From positions 221,260 through 285,259 of the forward strand of contig NZ_SJPT01000004.1 in assembly GCF_007860095.1 (NCBI RefSeq): a stretch of DNA of 64,000 nucleotides, read 5' to 3'. This document shows, one piece after another, positions 38,545 through 48,120 of this stretch (position 1 is its first letter; each line of letters opens with the position of its first letter). The position numbers and the translations under genes were made by a program. A model generated the notes under the pieces. The model was not told where the DNA came from, searched no databases, and worked only from the letters and a program-made list of their open reading frames with translations. Source of the DNA: Novipirellula galeiformis (GTDB lineage: Bacteria > Planctomycetota > Planctomycetia > Pirellulales > Pirellulaceae).

Positions 38545-38934
38545 TCACCCAAACGTCAAATAGGCAAGCAATCCGAGTTGAAACAGTGTGATCCCCGACG
38601 TGACCGAATGCCAACCATGAAATTGGCTGCGAAACAACTGCACCAAAATCAAGATCACGGTTAGAGTTCCCATCGATTTCCCGAGTACAAAAAGGCTGAA
38701 AAAGGTAGGCTCCATCTTCAGCAATGCCAAGCAAACCGGATTCTTCTCCAACTCTAAAATCATGTCGGAATTGTTAAAAACAAGAAACATGTCATAGATT
38801 GAAATGAGACCAATCAATGCGCAGCAAACGCACAAATATGTTGAACGAAATCTTGCAGGAAGCGTCGGCCATCCTTTTGAAAAAGAGCTAGATTCCAGGG
38901 CGGGAAGTACGTTCGACATAAGGTTTTTCACCAT
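38545..38934 (-). CDS. Small membrane protein, unknown function
   Basis: The protein has three to four hydrophobic helices with conserved-looking segments (YDMFLVFNNSDMILELEKNP, FVLGKSMGTLTVILIL). It is short (about 130 residues) and the family is not one I can name. The frame is open further upstream; the ATG at 38934 was chosen because the translation is clean from there, and one at 38919 is also possible. It is flanked by repeat DNA on one side and a gene-free stretch on the other. Confidence 0.65.
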   Translation of the reverse strand: MVKNLMSNVLPALESSSFSKGWPTLPARFRSTYLCVCCALIGLISIYDMFLVFNNSDMILELEKNPVCLALLKMEPTFFSLFVLGKSMGTLTVILILVQLFRSQFHGWHSVTSGITLFQLGLLAYLTFG

Positions 38935-39672
38935 GAGGTAGGAAGTGAAACGGTGGTGGGAATCGGACGAAACAGGTGGGCATAAGATTGAAGCCCCTCG
39001 TCTACTTTTCACTCGCTACGCACATCCCGTGCCGACCGCACACAACGGTGCCAACTAACACCTTACGGTCGTCAAGCGGCCCCCACGACCACATTCCATT
39101 TTGCAAGCCGAAACCGTGCCCCGAAATCTCTCAATCGCTGCTGCAAAAATTGGCATTTGACGTTGAAACGGCAAGCAATCGAAGCCGAATCCGAACGTAA
39201 AGCATTGAAGTAACTGTGATTTATGCACAAGTACTCCCCATGCCCCGAAAAGAGGCGACCTCCCTTTCGCTGTAGGGAAGGGAGTGCACAAAGAGGCCAA
39301 CCTAAAACGCTGCGGCGACGGCTAACGCGGGTCATTCCCCCCTGCAAACAAATTGTGTTTTCCCCCTACGAGAATGTCACCACGGCAAACCGCCATCGCA
39401 ACGACACTCCAGCGTCATCCGCAGTTCCCGGCTCGCGATACTTCTTTGAAGACGATCTCCGAACCCACCGTGTCGGATCGTTGGTCTAGAGCTTTCCCCG
39501 CAAATGAAGACGCCCCAAGAGTGGCGGAATGGGGGCGTTGCGGCGTCCCAGCCCCGCTCGCTAGGCTGCTCGCTGAAACGCGTCCCCTCGCGATGGGCGT
39601 TTTAAAACGCCTCTTCCTTTTCATTCCCACTATCTCGCCCCCCGTTGCTGCTCTTATCCCTGCAATGTTGTT
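38935..39672. other. Intergenic stretch upstream of recQ-like gene
   Basis: These 738 bases hold only short overlapping frames without domains. The best element is the 16-base palindrome at 39596-39611. Fragments of repeated sequence are possible. Confidence 0.4.
39596..39611. promoter_or_regulatory. Perfect 16-base palindrome upstream of the RecQ-like gene
   Basis: GGCGTTTTAAAACGCC is its own complement and lies 62 bases before the ATG of the helicase gene. The size and position fit an operator, for example for a damage-response repressor, but no matching regulator is in view. Confidence 0.4.
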
Positions 39673-41109
39673 ATGCCAGACTTGAATTCGTTGAACGAAC
39701 TGCTCCGTCATCATTTCGGTTATTCATCGTTTCGCCCTTCCCAACGAGCGGTCATCGAACATGTGCTCTGCGAGAAGCATGCGATGGTGGTCATGCCGAC
39801 AGGAATGGGAAAATCGTTGTGCTACCAAATTCCCGCGTTGACGATCCCCAGTGACAGCGACGAGATGGTGTTGGTGTTGTCACCGTTGGTGGCGTTGATG
39901 CACGACCAGGTCACCGATTTGCGGAAGCGTGGGATTGATGCCGCCTACATTAACTCCTCCTTGGATCGCGCAACTCGCGAGCTTCGCTACAAGGAAGTCG
40001 CCGCGGGCAAGTACCGACTGTTGTACGTTACCCCCGAGCGATTTCGAAAAGAGGAGTTTCGAGAAGTGCTTGGCAAACGCCGCGTCAAGTTATTGGCAAT
40101 CGACGAAGCTCACTGCGTCAGCCAATGGGGACATGACTTTCGACCTGACTATTCTCGCATCTCCGAGATCCGCCAATGGCTTGGCTCTCCCACCACGATC
40201 GCCTTGACGGCAACGGCGACGGCGGAATGTCGCCAGGATATCTACCAACAAATTGGAATTCCGGCCGACGAGATTCAATTGTTCTACCAAGGCATCCAAC
40301 GCCCCAACTTAAAACTCGATGTTGAACATGTCCTTGGTGACCAGGAAAAATTCGACTTGATCCAACAATGTCTCGATGACGAAGCCTATCGCGGCGGCAG
40401 CGTGGTCATCTACTTTTCCTTGATCAAAACGCTATGCCGATTCAGCGACCATTTGTTAAGTCTTCGCGTCGATCACGAATGTTATCACGGCGACTTATCG
40501 AGCCAGAAACGCCGCCAAGTACATAACCGTTTTTTAAGTGGGGACACGGACATCGTGCTGGCCACCAACGCCTTTGGAATGGGGATCGACAAAGCAAACA
40601 TCCGCGTCTTGATCCACGCCGAAACGCCTGGTTCGATCGAGTCCTACTATCAAGAGGTGGGTCGCGCAGGGCGTGACAATCAACCGAGCCGATGCGTATG
40701 GTTGTACGACCAAAGCGACCTGATGACGCAAATGCAATTTATCGAATGGTCCAACCCCGATGCCGATTTCTACGGACGGCTCGTTAACATGCTTGTGGAA
40801 CACAACGAGTCGTGCCGCGCCTTTGGAATCGATTGGCTCAACGATCGATTGCAGCGACTTAGTCGGCACGATCACCGTATTTCGACGGCGTTTGCGATGC
40901 TGGATCGCGCCGGCGTGATCGGAGGGCCGCACCCACCAGAATGCTTTGACGTGCTGACGCCGATCCCGGAACACTTTCGCAACAGCGAGTCGCTCGCCGA
41001 AAAGAAACGGCGAGACCAACAGCGACTTTATGCGATGGTCCAATTGGCCGCCGAGCAAGACGATCGGAAGGCATTTTTGCAGCAGTACTTCGAAGGCTCG
41101 CCATCATAG
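39673..41109 (+). CDS. RecQ-like ATP-dependent DNA helicase lacking the zinc and HRDC domains
   Basis: The protein has the RecQ-type superfamily 2 motor: Walker A PTGMGKS, motif II DEAHCVSQWGHDFRPDY with the aromatic loop, ALTATAT, and motif VI QEVGRAGRD. It unwinds DNA 3' to 5' using ATP, usually in recombination repair. The protein stops at LQQYFEGSPS, where family members continue into the zinc-binding cysteine cluster; the RQC and HRDC domains are absent. The truncation may be natural, since I see no continuation in the next frames. ruvX lies 113 bases downstream on the same strand. Confidence 0.92.
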   Translation: MPDLNSLNELLRHHFGYSSFRPSQRAVIEHVLCEKHAMVVMPTGMGKSLCYQIPALTIPSDSDEMVLVLSPLVALMHDQVTDLRKRGIDAAYINSSLDRATRELRYKEVAAGKYRLLYVTPERFRKEEFREVLGKRRVKLLAIDEAHCVSQWGHDFRPDYSRISEIRQWLGSPTTIALTATATAECRQDIYQQIGIPADEIQLFYQGIQRPNLKLDVEHVLGDQEKFDLIQQCLDDEAYRGGSVVIYFSLIKTLCRFSDHLLSLRVDHECYHGDLSSQKRRQVHNRFLSGDTDIVLATNAFGMGIDKANIRVLIHAETPGSIESYYQEVGRAGRDNQPSRCVWLYDQSDLMTQMQFIEWSNPDADFYGRLVNMLVEHNESCRAFGIDWLNDRLQRLSRHDHRISTAFAMLDRAGVIGGPHPPECFDVLTPIPEHFRNSESLAEKKRRDQQRLYAMVQLAAEQDDRKAFLQQYFEGSPS

Positions 41110-41222
41110 CACCGCTTTTCAACGGGACTGAGGCAGTCGATGCACGTTGCAGCCTCAACCGAATCCGATATCGTCTTCGTGCAAACCAAACTCGTTTCAC
41201 CGTTTCGTGGCAAATCGACTCT

Positions 41223-41762
41223 ATGACAGAATCATCCGACACCCCGGGCGACTTCCCTGCAACCGGCCGTCTTGCCGCGATTGATTTTGGCAGCGTTCGC
41301 ATTGGCATCGCCATCTGCGACCCCGACCGAATCTTAGCGAGCCCGCTGGAGGTTCATTCGGCATCCGAGTGGGCAAAGGACGGCGACTACTATCGCGAAC
41401 TCACGAAACAGGAGCGAATCGCGGCCTTTGTCGTGGGACTTCCCATCCATCTCGATGGCGGAGAAAGCGAAAAGAGTCTCCAAGCCCGCGAATTTGCTCG
41501 TTGGCTCTCCGTAGAAACAGGCAAACCCGTTCGCTTATTCGACGAGCGTTTTACGACCGCCGATGCGAACAACCGCATGAGGGCGGCAGGCTACACCCGC
41601 CAAGGCAAGAAGAAGCGCCTCGATGCTGTCGCAGCACTCGTGATCCTCGAATCGTTTATCGAAGCGTGTCGATATCGAGGGGAGCTCGTTGGCGAGCCAT
41701 TGGGCGAACCCTCCGAGGAAACCCCAGGCGACACCCCCAGTAAAGGAGAGTCGATTGGTTGA
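41223..41762 (+). CDS. ruvX: YqgF-type nuclease / RuvX Holliday junction resolvase
   Basis: The protein carries the RNase H-like motifs of YqgF/RuvX: AAIDFGSVRIGIA, a second block VVGLPIHLDGGES, then LFDERFTT and LDAVAALVILE with acidic residues. It probably processes Holliday junctions or pre-16S rRNA, both proposed for the family. The N-terminal 15 residues and C-terminal Pro/Glu/Gly-rich tail are extras. No strong SD precedes the ATG at 41223. Its position after a RecQ-like helicase suggests a recombination role. Confidence 0.92.
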   Translation: MTESSDTPGDFPATGRLAAIDFGSVRIGIAICDPDRILASPLEVHSASEWAKDGDYYRELTKQERIAAFVVGLPIHLDGGESEKSLQAREFARWLSVETGKPVRLFDERFTTADANNRMRAAGYTRQGKKKRLDAVAALVILESFIEACRYRGELVGEPLGEPSEETPGDTPSKGESIG

Positions 41763-41786
41763 GCTCTCACCAGCTCCCCAGCGTGA

Positions 41787-42008
41787 TTAAGCCGCGTCGC
41801 CCGCAGTCAACGCGACCATCAAATCGAGGAAACGCTCGTCTGCGGCGCGGCGCCGACGCACTCGTTCGGCAAGGCTCCACCCCGATCGGATCGCGAGCAC
41901 CCGGCGAGAAATCTCAACGTCCGACAGACGGACTGCATTTCGCCGGCGGCCTTGGGGACTCGATGCGTTCTTGGTGGACACATCCGTATCGCAAATTGCT
42001 GTCAACAT
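41787..42008 (-). CDS. Small paralogous protein 2 of a tandem pair, unknown function
   Basis: This 73-residue protein shares with the next gene the block RLSD(A/V)EI(A/S)RRV(V/L)AIRSGWS followed by (I/L)AERVRRRR and RFLDL. The start ATG at 42008 has AAGGA nine or so bases upstream, and the upstream sequence resembles that of its neighbour. The block is strongly basic in part and predicted helical; a DNA- or RNA-binding role is possible but unproven. I know no domain name. Confidence 0.75.
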   Translation of the reverse strand: MLTAICDTDVSTKNASSPQGRRRNAVRLSDVEISRRVLAIRSGWSLAERVRRRRAADERFLDLMVALTAGDAA

Positions 42009-42136
42009 GATTGAATCCTTCTGACAAAATTGAACTAGCTTGGAAAAGTAAAAGCGTATGGAGCAGCTAGGCCATTGAGGGCCCACTACATTTGAGCTCC
42101 CACGATTCTCAGATCGCCGGTGCCCTTTGTTAATAA

Positions 42137-42352
42137 CTAAGCGGCTTCGCAAGCCGACAACGAATCGATCAAATCGAGGAAACGCTTGTCCGCTTCACGA
42201 CGACGACGGACACGCTCCGCAATGCTCCACCCCGATCGGATCGCAACCACTCGCCGAGCAATCTCAGCGTCCGACAAACGAATCTCATTCGGAGTCGATG
42301 CGATCGATTTCGAGGCTTTCGAGACTTTCGCATTACGGGTGATGGTCAACAT
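42137..42352 (-). CDS. Small paralogous protein 1 of a tandem pair, unknown function
   Basis: This 71-residue protein is paralogous to the gene at 41787. About 35 residues in the C-terminal two thirds align without gaps, while the N-termini differ. GGAGGG lies eight bases upstream of the ATG at 42352. A tandem duplication with conserved core and divergent N-terminus suggests selection on the core. I see no domain. Confidence 0.78.
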   Translation of the reverse strand: MLTITRNAKVSKASKSIASTPNEIRLSDAEIARRVVAIRSGWSIAERVRRRREADKRFLDLIDSLSACEAA

Positions 42353-42598
42353 CAGAGAATCCCTCCAGATAAGGTGAACGCATTGCCTTGGATCAAGGCG
42401 ACAACTTCATTTGTTTCGCCATTTCGGCTGACACCGCCGGTGGCGAAGCAAGGGAGAAGCAATTGGTATGCCAATCCAAGGACCTAAGCATTGCCGGGCA
42501 AAGACCGTTCACCAGAAAAGGGCATAACAGGGCGAAAAAAGGGTGCAAAACGCCCTAAATTGCGACATTCCCTATTATCAATCTCAAATCCAATATTT

Positions 42599-42943
42599 TC
42601 AAACACCCCAGATCGACTGCTCGAACGCTGGTAAGATTTTCAACTCCCTAGTCGGAATTACCATCACAACGCAATCCTCCGACGGGCCCCCCACAATCGC
42701 AGTGATTAGCTTCCTCCAACTCTCGAGGGAGCATTGTCCTTGAAGATCCACGTATTGAATCTGATCCTGAGCGTCATACAGCATGCCATCGATTTGTTGC
42801 GAACGATCGGGGGACCAAACGAACGAACCGTCTAACTCAAAGAACAGCTTTGGCAACGATTCGAGCCGGCTCGCGGCTTGCTCAAAAGTGGATCGCAGTG
42901 CGTTCGCGTCGGGGCCGTAGAAGTAAACATGGAATCGCTTCAT
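42599..42943 (-). CDS. Hypothetical protein, 114 residues
   Basis: The reading frame is clean from MKRFHVYFYGPDANALRSTF to an end at ...QSIWGV. It appears to be a compact alpha/beta protein with an aromatic, acidic middle. No domain is recognised. The ATG at 42943 was chosen as the first with family-like sequence; the frame is open to 43024. It is separate from the small paralogs by about 250 bases, and from the sigma factor by 700 bases. Confidence 0.65.
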   Translation of the reverse strand: MKRFHVYFYGPDANALRSTFEQAASRLESLPKLFFELDGSFVWSPDRSQQIDGMLYDAQDQIQYVDLQGQCSLESWRKLITAIVGGPSEDCVVMVIPTRELKILPAFEQSIWGV

Positions 42944-43641
42944 AGGGAGCAGCGCCAAAGAGAGGGGCCAAAGAGCGGGTTTCGAGGAAGAATCGATCGT
43001 CGCAAGCCACGTTCGGTTCCGCAAGCCACCTGCGTGCGGTAAACCGCATTCCGCATCGTTTGCCCTACTTTGTTGACGTGTTTACTCGGCGACAATCTTC
43101 CCCATGCGGGGCATTCTTCCTCACCCCTCGTGAATCGTTTAGCACCGGAGCCGCCTGACGCCGAGGGCATCGTCAGGATGCGAACAGGCGGACGTTTCTC
43201 ATAAAAAAGCATTTCATAATAGCTCGCCAGCACGACCGATTACGTGTTCGTGAATTCTCGGCAACCCCATCGCCGCCGATCGATTGATCGGCGGCATGAC
43301 GTTTGCGTGTTAATGGTCTGCACTGGATACGGTTAGTCAAATTGTCAGAGGTGACACCTGACTGGAGGCTAGAGGAGTGCGACTGTGATGAAGGCATTAA
43401 ACGATCCTCAATTTGCCTTTGGACGAGAACCTCTTGGAACTCTCAACCCTCTTACTACGTACAACCATTATTGCAAATCGATCCCTGATCAACAGCAATC
43501 TCAGCGACCGTGCTAACGGATTCGCTGGGATGCTTGGAATCGAGTGTACTTTACGATCGGGCGAATACAGGGACAGACGCGTTTTGCGTGCGAACTTACC
43601 AGCGTGTCAGTTTCTCATATTTTATATAGAAGGAAGACAAC
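42944..43641. other. Intergenic stretch upstream of the sigma factor
   Basis: About 700 bases precede the sigma gene. The stretch contains a perfect 10-base hairpin (43272-43295) and short frames without domains. A strong SD (AGAAGGAAG) stands just before the sigma start. Confidence 0.45.
43272..43295. repeat. Perfect inverted repeat with four-base loop
   Basis: GCCGCCGATC and GATCGGCGGC flank GATT. It is not followed by a T tract on either strand, so it may be a REP-like hairpin or a protein site rather than a terminator. Confidence 0.5.
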
Positions 43642-45081
43642 ATGGTTTCTCTCAATTCTCACTCCCCTCCTCCGAAGCTCTCGGGCGGATTCGATTCGTC
43701 GGAGTTGCGTTTAGATGAGAGTGCATCGCGAATCCAAGAAGAGCTTTCCGATTCGTTGGGGATGTATCTGAAGCAGATGGGGTGCACCGCACTTTTAACT
43801 GCGGAGCAGGAACTCGCTCTGGCGAATCGGATGGATGACGCCCGGATTCTGTTCCGCCACGATTTGCTGCGCATTCGTTTTGTCGCGGAGGATGCGGTCT
43901 TGTCTCTCCGTCAGATCCTCGACGGCGATGCGCGGGCGGACCGCAGTCTGAGTTACGCGGTCACTGACGAACAGGCAAAACGCCAAGTTTTGAACCGATT
44001 GGAACCCAACGTTCGCACGTTGGAATCGTTGCTGGCGCTGAACAACGTGGACTACGAAGTGATTCGTGACCATCGTCACTCGTTAACGCAGCGAAGCGAA
44101 GCGCGGGGTCGCTACTTGCGTCGGCGTGAATCGATCGTGGCGTTAATTGAAGAGCTTGGATTGCGACTCCCAGCGATTGAGCAACATTACGACACGGTGT
44201 TGAGGATGAACCGTCGACTGGGGACATTGCGCCGCAGACGCACCGAATTGAATCTTGAAGAGCACGCAGAGTACGAGGTCATTTTGCGTCGGACTCAGCA
44301 TTCGAGTTGCGGACTGGACCGTCGAGTCCAAGAACTTCAGCGGAACTACGAGCGTTATACGTCAACCAAACAGAACTTGGTGGAAGCCAACCTTCGGCTG
44401 GTTGTGTCGATTGCCAAGAAGTATCGGGGACGTGGTTTAGCGTTTCTGGATTTGATCCAGGAGGGAAACTCGGGTCTGATGCGCGCGGTTGAAAAATTCG
44501 AAGCGAGCAAAGGCTTCAAACTCTCGACCTACGCCACCTGGTGGATTCGCCAAGCGATCGGCCGCGCGGTCGCTGAGCAAAGCCGCACCATCCGCATTCC
44601 GGTACACGTGGTCGGTGAGATGAACGATCTGCAACGAACGATTAGCGATCTGTATCAACTGCTAAATCACCGCCCCACGCATCGTGAACTCGCTGATTCC
44701 TCCGGATTGAGTGATGAGCGTCTTGCCGTGCTCGAGCGTTCGTTAAGCACGAGCTATAGCCTGGATAACTCGGGCACAGGAGAGGTGCCGACGAATCTTC
44801 GCGATATTCTACAAGAAGAGAACTCGGTTCCGCTCGGTGCTCAGGCCGACGCGAACACGTTGAGTCACCGCCTAGCGGCGCTGATGGACCAGCTTGATGA
44901 GCGTGAGCAGGCGATTGTGCGAATGCGTTTTGGTTTTGAAAACCACTCTCCACAAACGCTGTCCGAGGTTGCCAAAGTCTTTAAGATCAGCCGCGAACGC
45001 GTTCGTCAAATCGAACGGCGGGCCCTGCGGAAATTGCAACAGCACGACGAGGTTAATAGCCTAGCAGGATTCCTCGATTAA
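43642..45081 (+). CDS. RNA polymerase sigma-70 factor, RpoD-like
   Basis: Region 1.2 ([21 protein letters not shown]) is near the start, and regions 2 to 4 run from residue 245 onward: [36 protein letters not shown] and RTIRIPVH in region 2/3.0, and [20 protein letters not shown] in region 4.2. Between regions 1.2 and 2 lies a 170-residue non-conserved segment; region 1.1 is missing. The -10 and -35 recognition helices resemble primary sigma factors, so a housekeeping-type promoter consensus is expected. Planctomycetes carry several such factors and this may be an alternative one. A strong SD (AGAAGGAAG) lies seven bases upstream of the ATG. Confidence 0.95.
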   Translation: MVSLNSHSPPPKLSGGFDSSELRLDESASRIQEELSDSLGMYLKQMGCTALLTAEQELALANRMDDARILFRHDLLRIRFVAEDAVLSLRQILDGDARADRSLSYAVTDEQAKRQVLNRLEPNVRTLESLLALNNVDYEVIRDHRHSLTQRSEARGRYLRRRESIVALIEELGLRLPAIEQHYDTVLRMNRRLGTLRRRRTELNLEEHAEYEVILRRTQHSSCGLDRRVQELQRNYERYTSTKQNLVEANLRLVVSIAKKYRGRGLAFLDLIQEGNSGLMRAVEKFEASKGFKLSTYATWWIRQAIGRAVAEQSRTIRIPVHVVGEMNDLQRTISDLYQLLNHRPTHRELADSSGLSDERLAVLERSLSTSYSLDNSGTGEVPTNLRDILQEENSVPLGAQADANTLSHRLAALMDQLDEREQAIVRMRFGFENHSPQTLSEVAKVFKISRERVRQIERRALRKLQQHDEVNSLAGFLD

Positions 45082-45388
45082 GCCCCTTTCTTTCCCGTCA
45101 CTGCCTCTTGCCCCATCACTGCCTCCTTCGACACCAAACACTGCCTGCCCCCCTTCGCATCCCCCAATAGAGAACGATTTCTTGCCCAAGGTAGACGAAA
45201 GTCTGCGTAGTCAACGGTAGTGCAATCCACCGAACCAAGGTATCATCTGCAGCGAATCGCCCGCCTTTGCGTCGTCTTCTCTTGATCGGGCGTCTTCTTC
45301 TGATCGGGGAAGAGCAATTCGAAAGATCGAGAGGCGGCAGCAACCCAATGCGATATTCCGAGCGGGGACGACGAAGTGAGCAACCATT
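45082..45388. other. Spacer with short direct repeats
   Basis: The stretch has CACTGCCT three times near 45.1 kb and two tandem copies of a unit like CGTCTTCTYYTGATCGGG near 45273-45307. No terminator or gene is visible. Confidence 0.5.
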
Positions 45389-46147
45389 ATGAGCAGTTTA
45401 TTTAACGCGATTAATTGGGTCGATGTTTTCCGGATGGAATCCGGCATCGGAGTCACCATTGTCGCGGCCGACGGCAGGGTCGCGTACAGCAACGAAGCGG
45501 CACGTGCACTCTTTGGCGTCGAGCCCGCAAAAACGCCGGGACAGCGAAACTTAAGCGCCCTGTTTCATCCCGAATTCGTGCGGGAACGACTCGCGTGGAT
45601 TCAGCAAGTCATCAAGGAAGGCAAGCCGCTCAGGGCACGGCATATCTACAATGGCCAGCAAATGGCTTCGACCTTCTACCCAATCCAAGATGGGGGCGAC
45701 CTGCTACAGCAGACCGCCACTCCCACGAGTGGCGATGAGGACCACAGCGACGACAACCTTCGTGAAGCCGGCGAGGACAAAGTCTCCGCCGATGCAATTG
45801 TCGAGCATTACGCTTTGATCATCTCGCGCCGTGATGCCGATGTTGACTCTCAGGACATCGAAACCGTTACCAGCCAGTACGTGGACCTCGGCTGTTTGTC
45901 GGCGTTGAGCAATCGCGAGTTGGAAATTTTTGTATTGCTCGGGCACGGCAATAGCGTTCCCGGTGTTGCCAAAATGCTGCATCGCAGCCCGCGCACGATT
46001 GAACGACACAAAACCGAGATCGGGCGAAAGCTTGGCTATTCAACCTTGGCGGAGATTGCTCGGGCCGTGGGACATCTCGGATTGACCTATGACCACGTTC
46101 AACTGGAACGTTTTCACGCGCTCGCCAAAGACCGCAAGCAAGAGTGA
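45389..46147 (+). CDS. PAS domain / LuxR-type HTH transcriptional regulator
   Basis: An N-terminal PAS domain (about residues 8-100) contains GVTIVAADGRVAYSNEAARALFG. The C-terminus is a LuxR/NarL-type HTH, SNRELEIFVLLGHGNSVPGVAKMLHRSPRTIERHKTEIG, at about 172-225. It is soluble and probably senses a small ligand or redox state and binds DNA directly. It follows the sigma-factor gene by 307 bases. The ATG at 45389 has no strong SD. Confidence 0.88.
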   Translation: MSSLFNAINWVDVFRMESGIGVTIVAADGRVAYSNEAARALFGVEPAKTPGQRNLSALFHPEFVRERLAWIQQVIKEGKPLRARHIYNGQQMASTFYPIQDGGDLLQQTATPTSGDEDHSDDNLREAGEDKVSADAIVEHYALIISRRDADVDSQDIETVTSQYVDLGCLSALSNRELEIFVLLGHGNSVPGVAKMLHRSPRTIERHKTEIGRKLGYSTLAEIARAVGHLGLTYDHVQLERFHALAKDRKQE

Positions 46148-46302
46148 AGGCGAAAGCAATGACAGCATTTCGTTGGTTAGATTGAGCTTGCCAAACTGAG
46201 CATGCAACCACTAAAAACGAAAGTGTTCGTTGTGAACTTGCTTCCTTGTCTCATTGCTTAGCCCTAACCTCACCCTTCCCCCCCAATCGCCGTCGATTCT
46301 CG

Positions 46303-47181
46303 ATGCGTCTGACTCTCTCACCAACGACCGGGCGAATTTTTTTCAGCCTTGCCTTGATCGTCGTTTCATTCGGAGCGATCGGTTGTGGGACCACGAAGGA
46401 ACAGCTAGCAACTCAACAGTTGGTGCTCAGTAAAGCGGTCGATCGCAGCGTCGCGGGGATTGACTTTCGGCCCTTGTCGGGGCGGAAAGTTTACCTCGAC
46501 ACCAACTACTTGAAAACGTCGAAGGATCTTGGCTTTGTGAATGCGGATTACGTGACCAGTTCACTCCGCCAACAAATCGTTGCCGCCGGTTGCCTGTTGC
46601 AAGATGCCGCCACGGAAGCCGATGTGATAATCGAAGCGAGAATCGGAACCCTCGGTGCGGACGACCATCGAGTCACTTTTGGTATTCCTGAAAACAACAG
46701 TCTCTCCACAGCCGCTTCGCTGATTCCTAACTCCCCCACCATGCCGTCGATCCCAGAAATTTCGCTTGCCCGCCGCGACGCCCGCGAGGGGGCCGCGAAA
46801 CTCGCTGCGTTTGCTTACGAGCGTGAATCTCGCAAAGCGATTTGGCAATCGGGAATCCGCGAATCGACCGCGACCGCTCGTGATACCTATGTTCTCGGCG
46901 TCGGCCCGTTCCAAAGCGGGTCGATTCGCGAGCGAACCAAATTGGCGGGGAGCCGTTTATTCAAATTCGGCGGGAACGTTGTCTCCGAATCGCCTTCGGA
47001 AAACTATGCTCGCCCCCACGTCAACTACGCCAATGAAACTCGCTTTCAAGACGGTTGGCCAGTCTTGGACAGTGAACGGGCCTTCATCGATTTCATTGAA
47101 GGACCGCATGACGCCCCACCGGAAGAGGCAACGGCGATCGCCGACCTACCGTCAGACGCCTCTGACAGCGAAGTCCGCTAA
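46303..47181 (+). CDS. Predicted lipoprotein of DUF6655-like type
   Basis: An N-terminal signal ends in the lipobox GAIGC (near residue 28), so the mature protein should be lipid-anchored on a membrane. The rest is a mixed domain starting with a repeated KxL motif (KVYLDTNYLK), with blocks such as DVIIEARIGTLG. It resembles DUF6655-type planctomycete proteins. The ATG at 46303 was chosen because it gives the signal; the frame opens at 46246. The role is unknown. Confidence 0.8.
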   Translation: MRLTLSPTTGRIFFSLALIVVSFGAIGCGTTKEQLATQQLVLSKAVDRSVAGIDFRPLSGRKVYLDTNYLKTSKDLGFVNADYVTSSLRQQIVAAGCLLQDAATEADVIIEARIGTLGADDHRVTFGIPENNSLSTAASLIPNSPTMPSIPEISLARRDAREGAAKLAAFAYERESRKAIWQSGIRESTATARDTYVLGVGPFQSGSIRERTKLAGSRLFKFGGNVVSESPSENYARPHVNYANETRFQDGWPVLDSERAFIDFIEGPHDAPPEEATAIADLPSDASDSEVR

Positions 47182-47256
47182 CGAGTTTCGCTAGCGAGAA
47201 TCGCGTCATCGTCACCTCGGCACTCGAGTCGATTCCGGATTACAATCCAGCGTACC

Positions 47257-48108
47257 ATGAGCAACGCGTATCAACTTATCGATTTTGGAGACGGGCTAAA
47301 GCTAGAATCGCTTAGCGGCCATCTCGTTTCGCGTCCGTCGCCGGCTGCCGAAGGGATTCGCCGCAAGCATCCTCAACGTTGGCGTGACGCGCACTCGGTG
47401 TACCACGCTGACGCAAAACGGTGGAGTCACCATTCTCGTTGGCCAGAAACGCTGAGCATCGATTGCGGAAACTTTCGGATGCCGGTTCGCCCCACACCGT
47501 TTGGGCACATTGGGCTATTTCCTGAACAAGCAAAAAACTGGGAGTGGTTGTCCTGCGTCCCCCAGCGCGACCAACTTCAAGCTTTAAACCTGTTCGCCTA
47601 CACCGGCGCCAGCACGATGGCATTGGCACGTGCGGGTTTCGAAGTCGTGCACGTGGACGCTGCCAAACCCAACGTCAGCGCTGCCAAAATGGCCGCCGCG
47701 GCGAACGACATGAGCGATGCCCCGATTCGCTACATGGTCGACGATGCCGCCAAGTTTGTGGCCCGAGAAGTAAGACGCCAACGAAAATATCACACCATCG
47801 TGATGGATCCCCCCGCCTACGGCCATTCCCCAAAAGGAAAAACGTGGCGATTGGAACGCGACCTGTGGCCGCTGGTGGATGATTGTCTCGAGTTGATCGA
47901 TCCGCTGAATTTTCGGATGTTGATCACGGGACATTCGCCGCAAGTCGATGCGAGCGATGTGCTTGAATACTTGATGCGTTCGGCGGCAATCAAAGCTGCC
48001 CAAAAAAACGATCGGCTCCGCTATAAAACGGGCCGATCGGCAATTCAAGATCGATCTGGACGCAGCCTCGACGCGGGTTTTTACCTCCGCGTCGAAAGTG
48101 GTGATTAG
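47257..48108 (+). CDS. RlmI-like class I SAM-dependent rRNA methyltransferase
   Basis: The SAM-binding block ALNLFAYTGASTMALARAG and the catalytic-type MDPPAYG resemble RlmI-family 23S rRNA m5C methyltransferases. The protein lacks an obvious N-terminal PUA domain, so the substrate is uncertain. It is soluble. The gene ends 12 bases before the convergent end of sucD. Confidence 0.88.
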   Translation: MSNAYQLIDFGDGLKLESLSGHLVSRPSPAAEGIRRKHPQRWRDAHSVYHADAKRWSHHSRWPETLSIDCGNFRMPVRPTPFGHIGLFPEQAKNWEWLSCVPQRDQLQALNLFAYTGASTMALARAGFEVVHVDAAKPNVSAAKMAAAANDMSDAPIRYMVDDAAKFVAREVRRQRKYHTIVMDPPAYGHSPKGKTWRLERDLWPLVDDCLELIDPLNFRMLITGHSPQVDASDVLEYLMRSAAIKAAQKNDRLRYKTGRSAIQDRSGRSLDAGFYLRVESGD

Positions 48109-48120
48109 CTGCGAAGCGAT

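Noticed and set aside
39673-41109. RecQ truncation as a frameshift
   Set aside because: I found no continuation with the zinc-binding cysteine pattern in the other frames downstream, so a frameshift is not supported.
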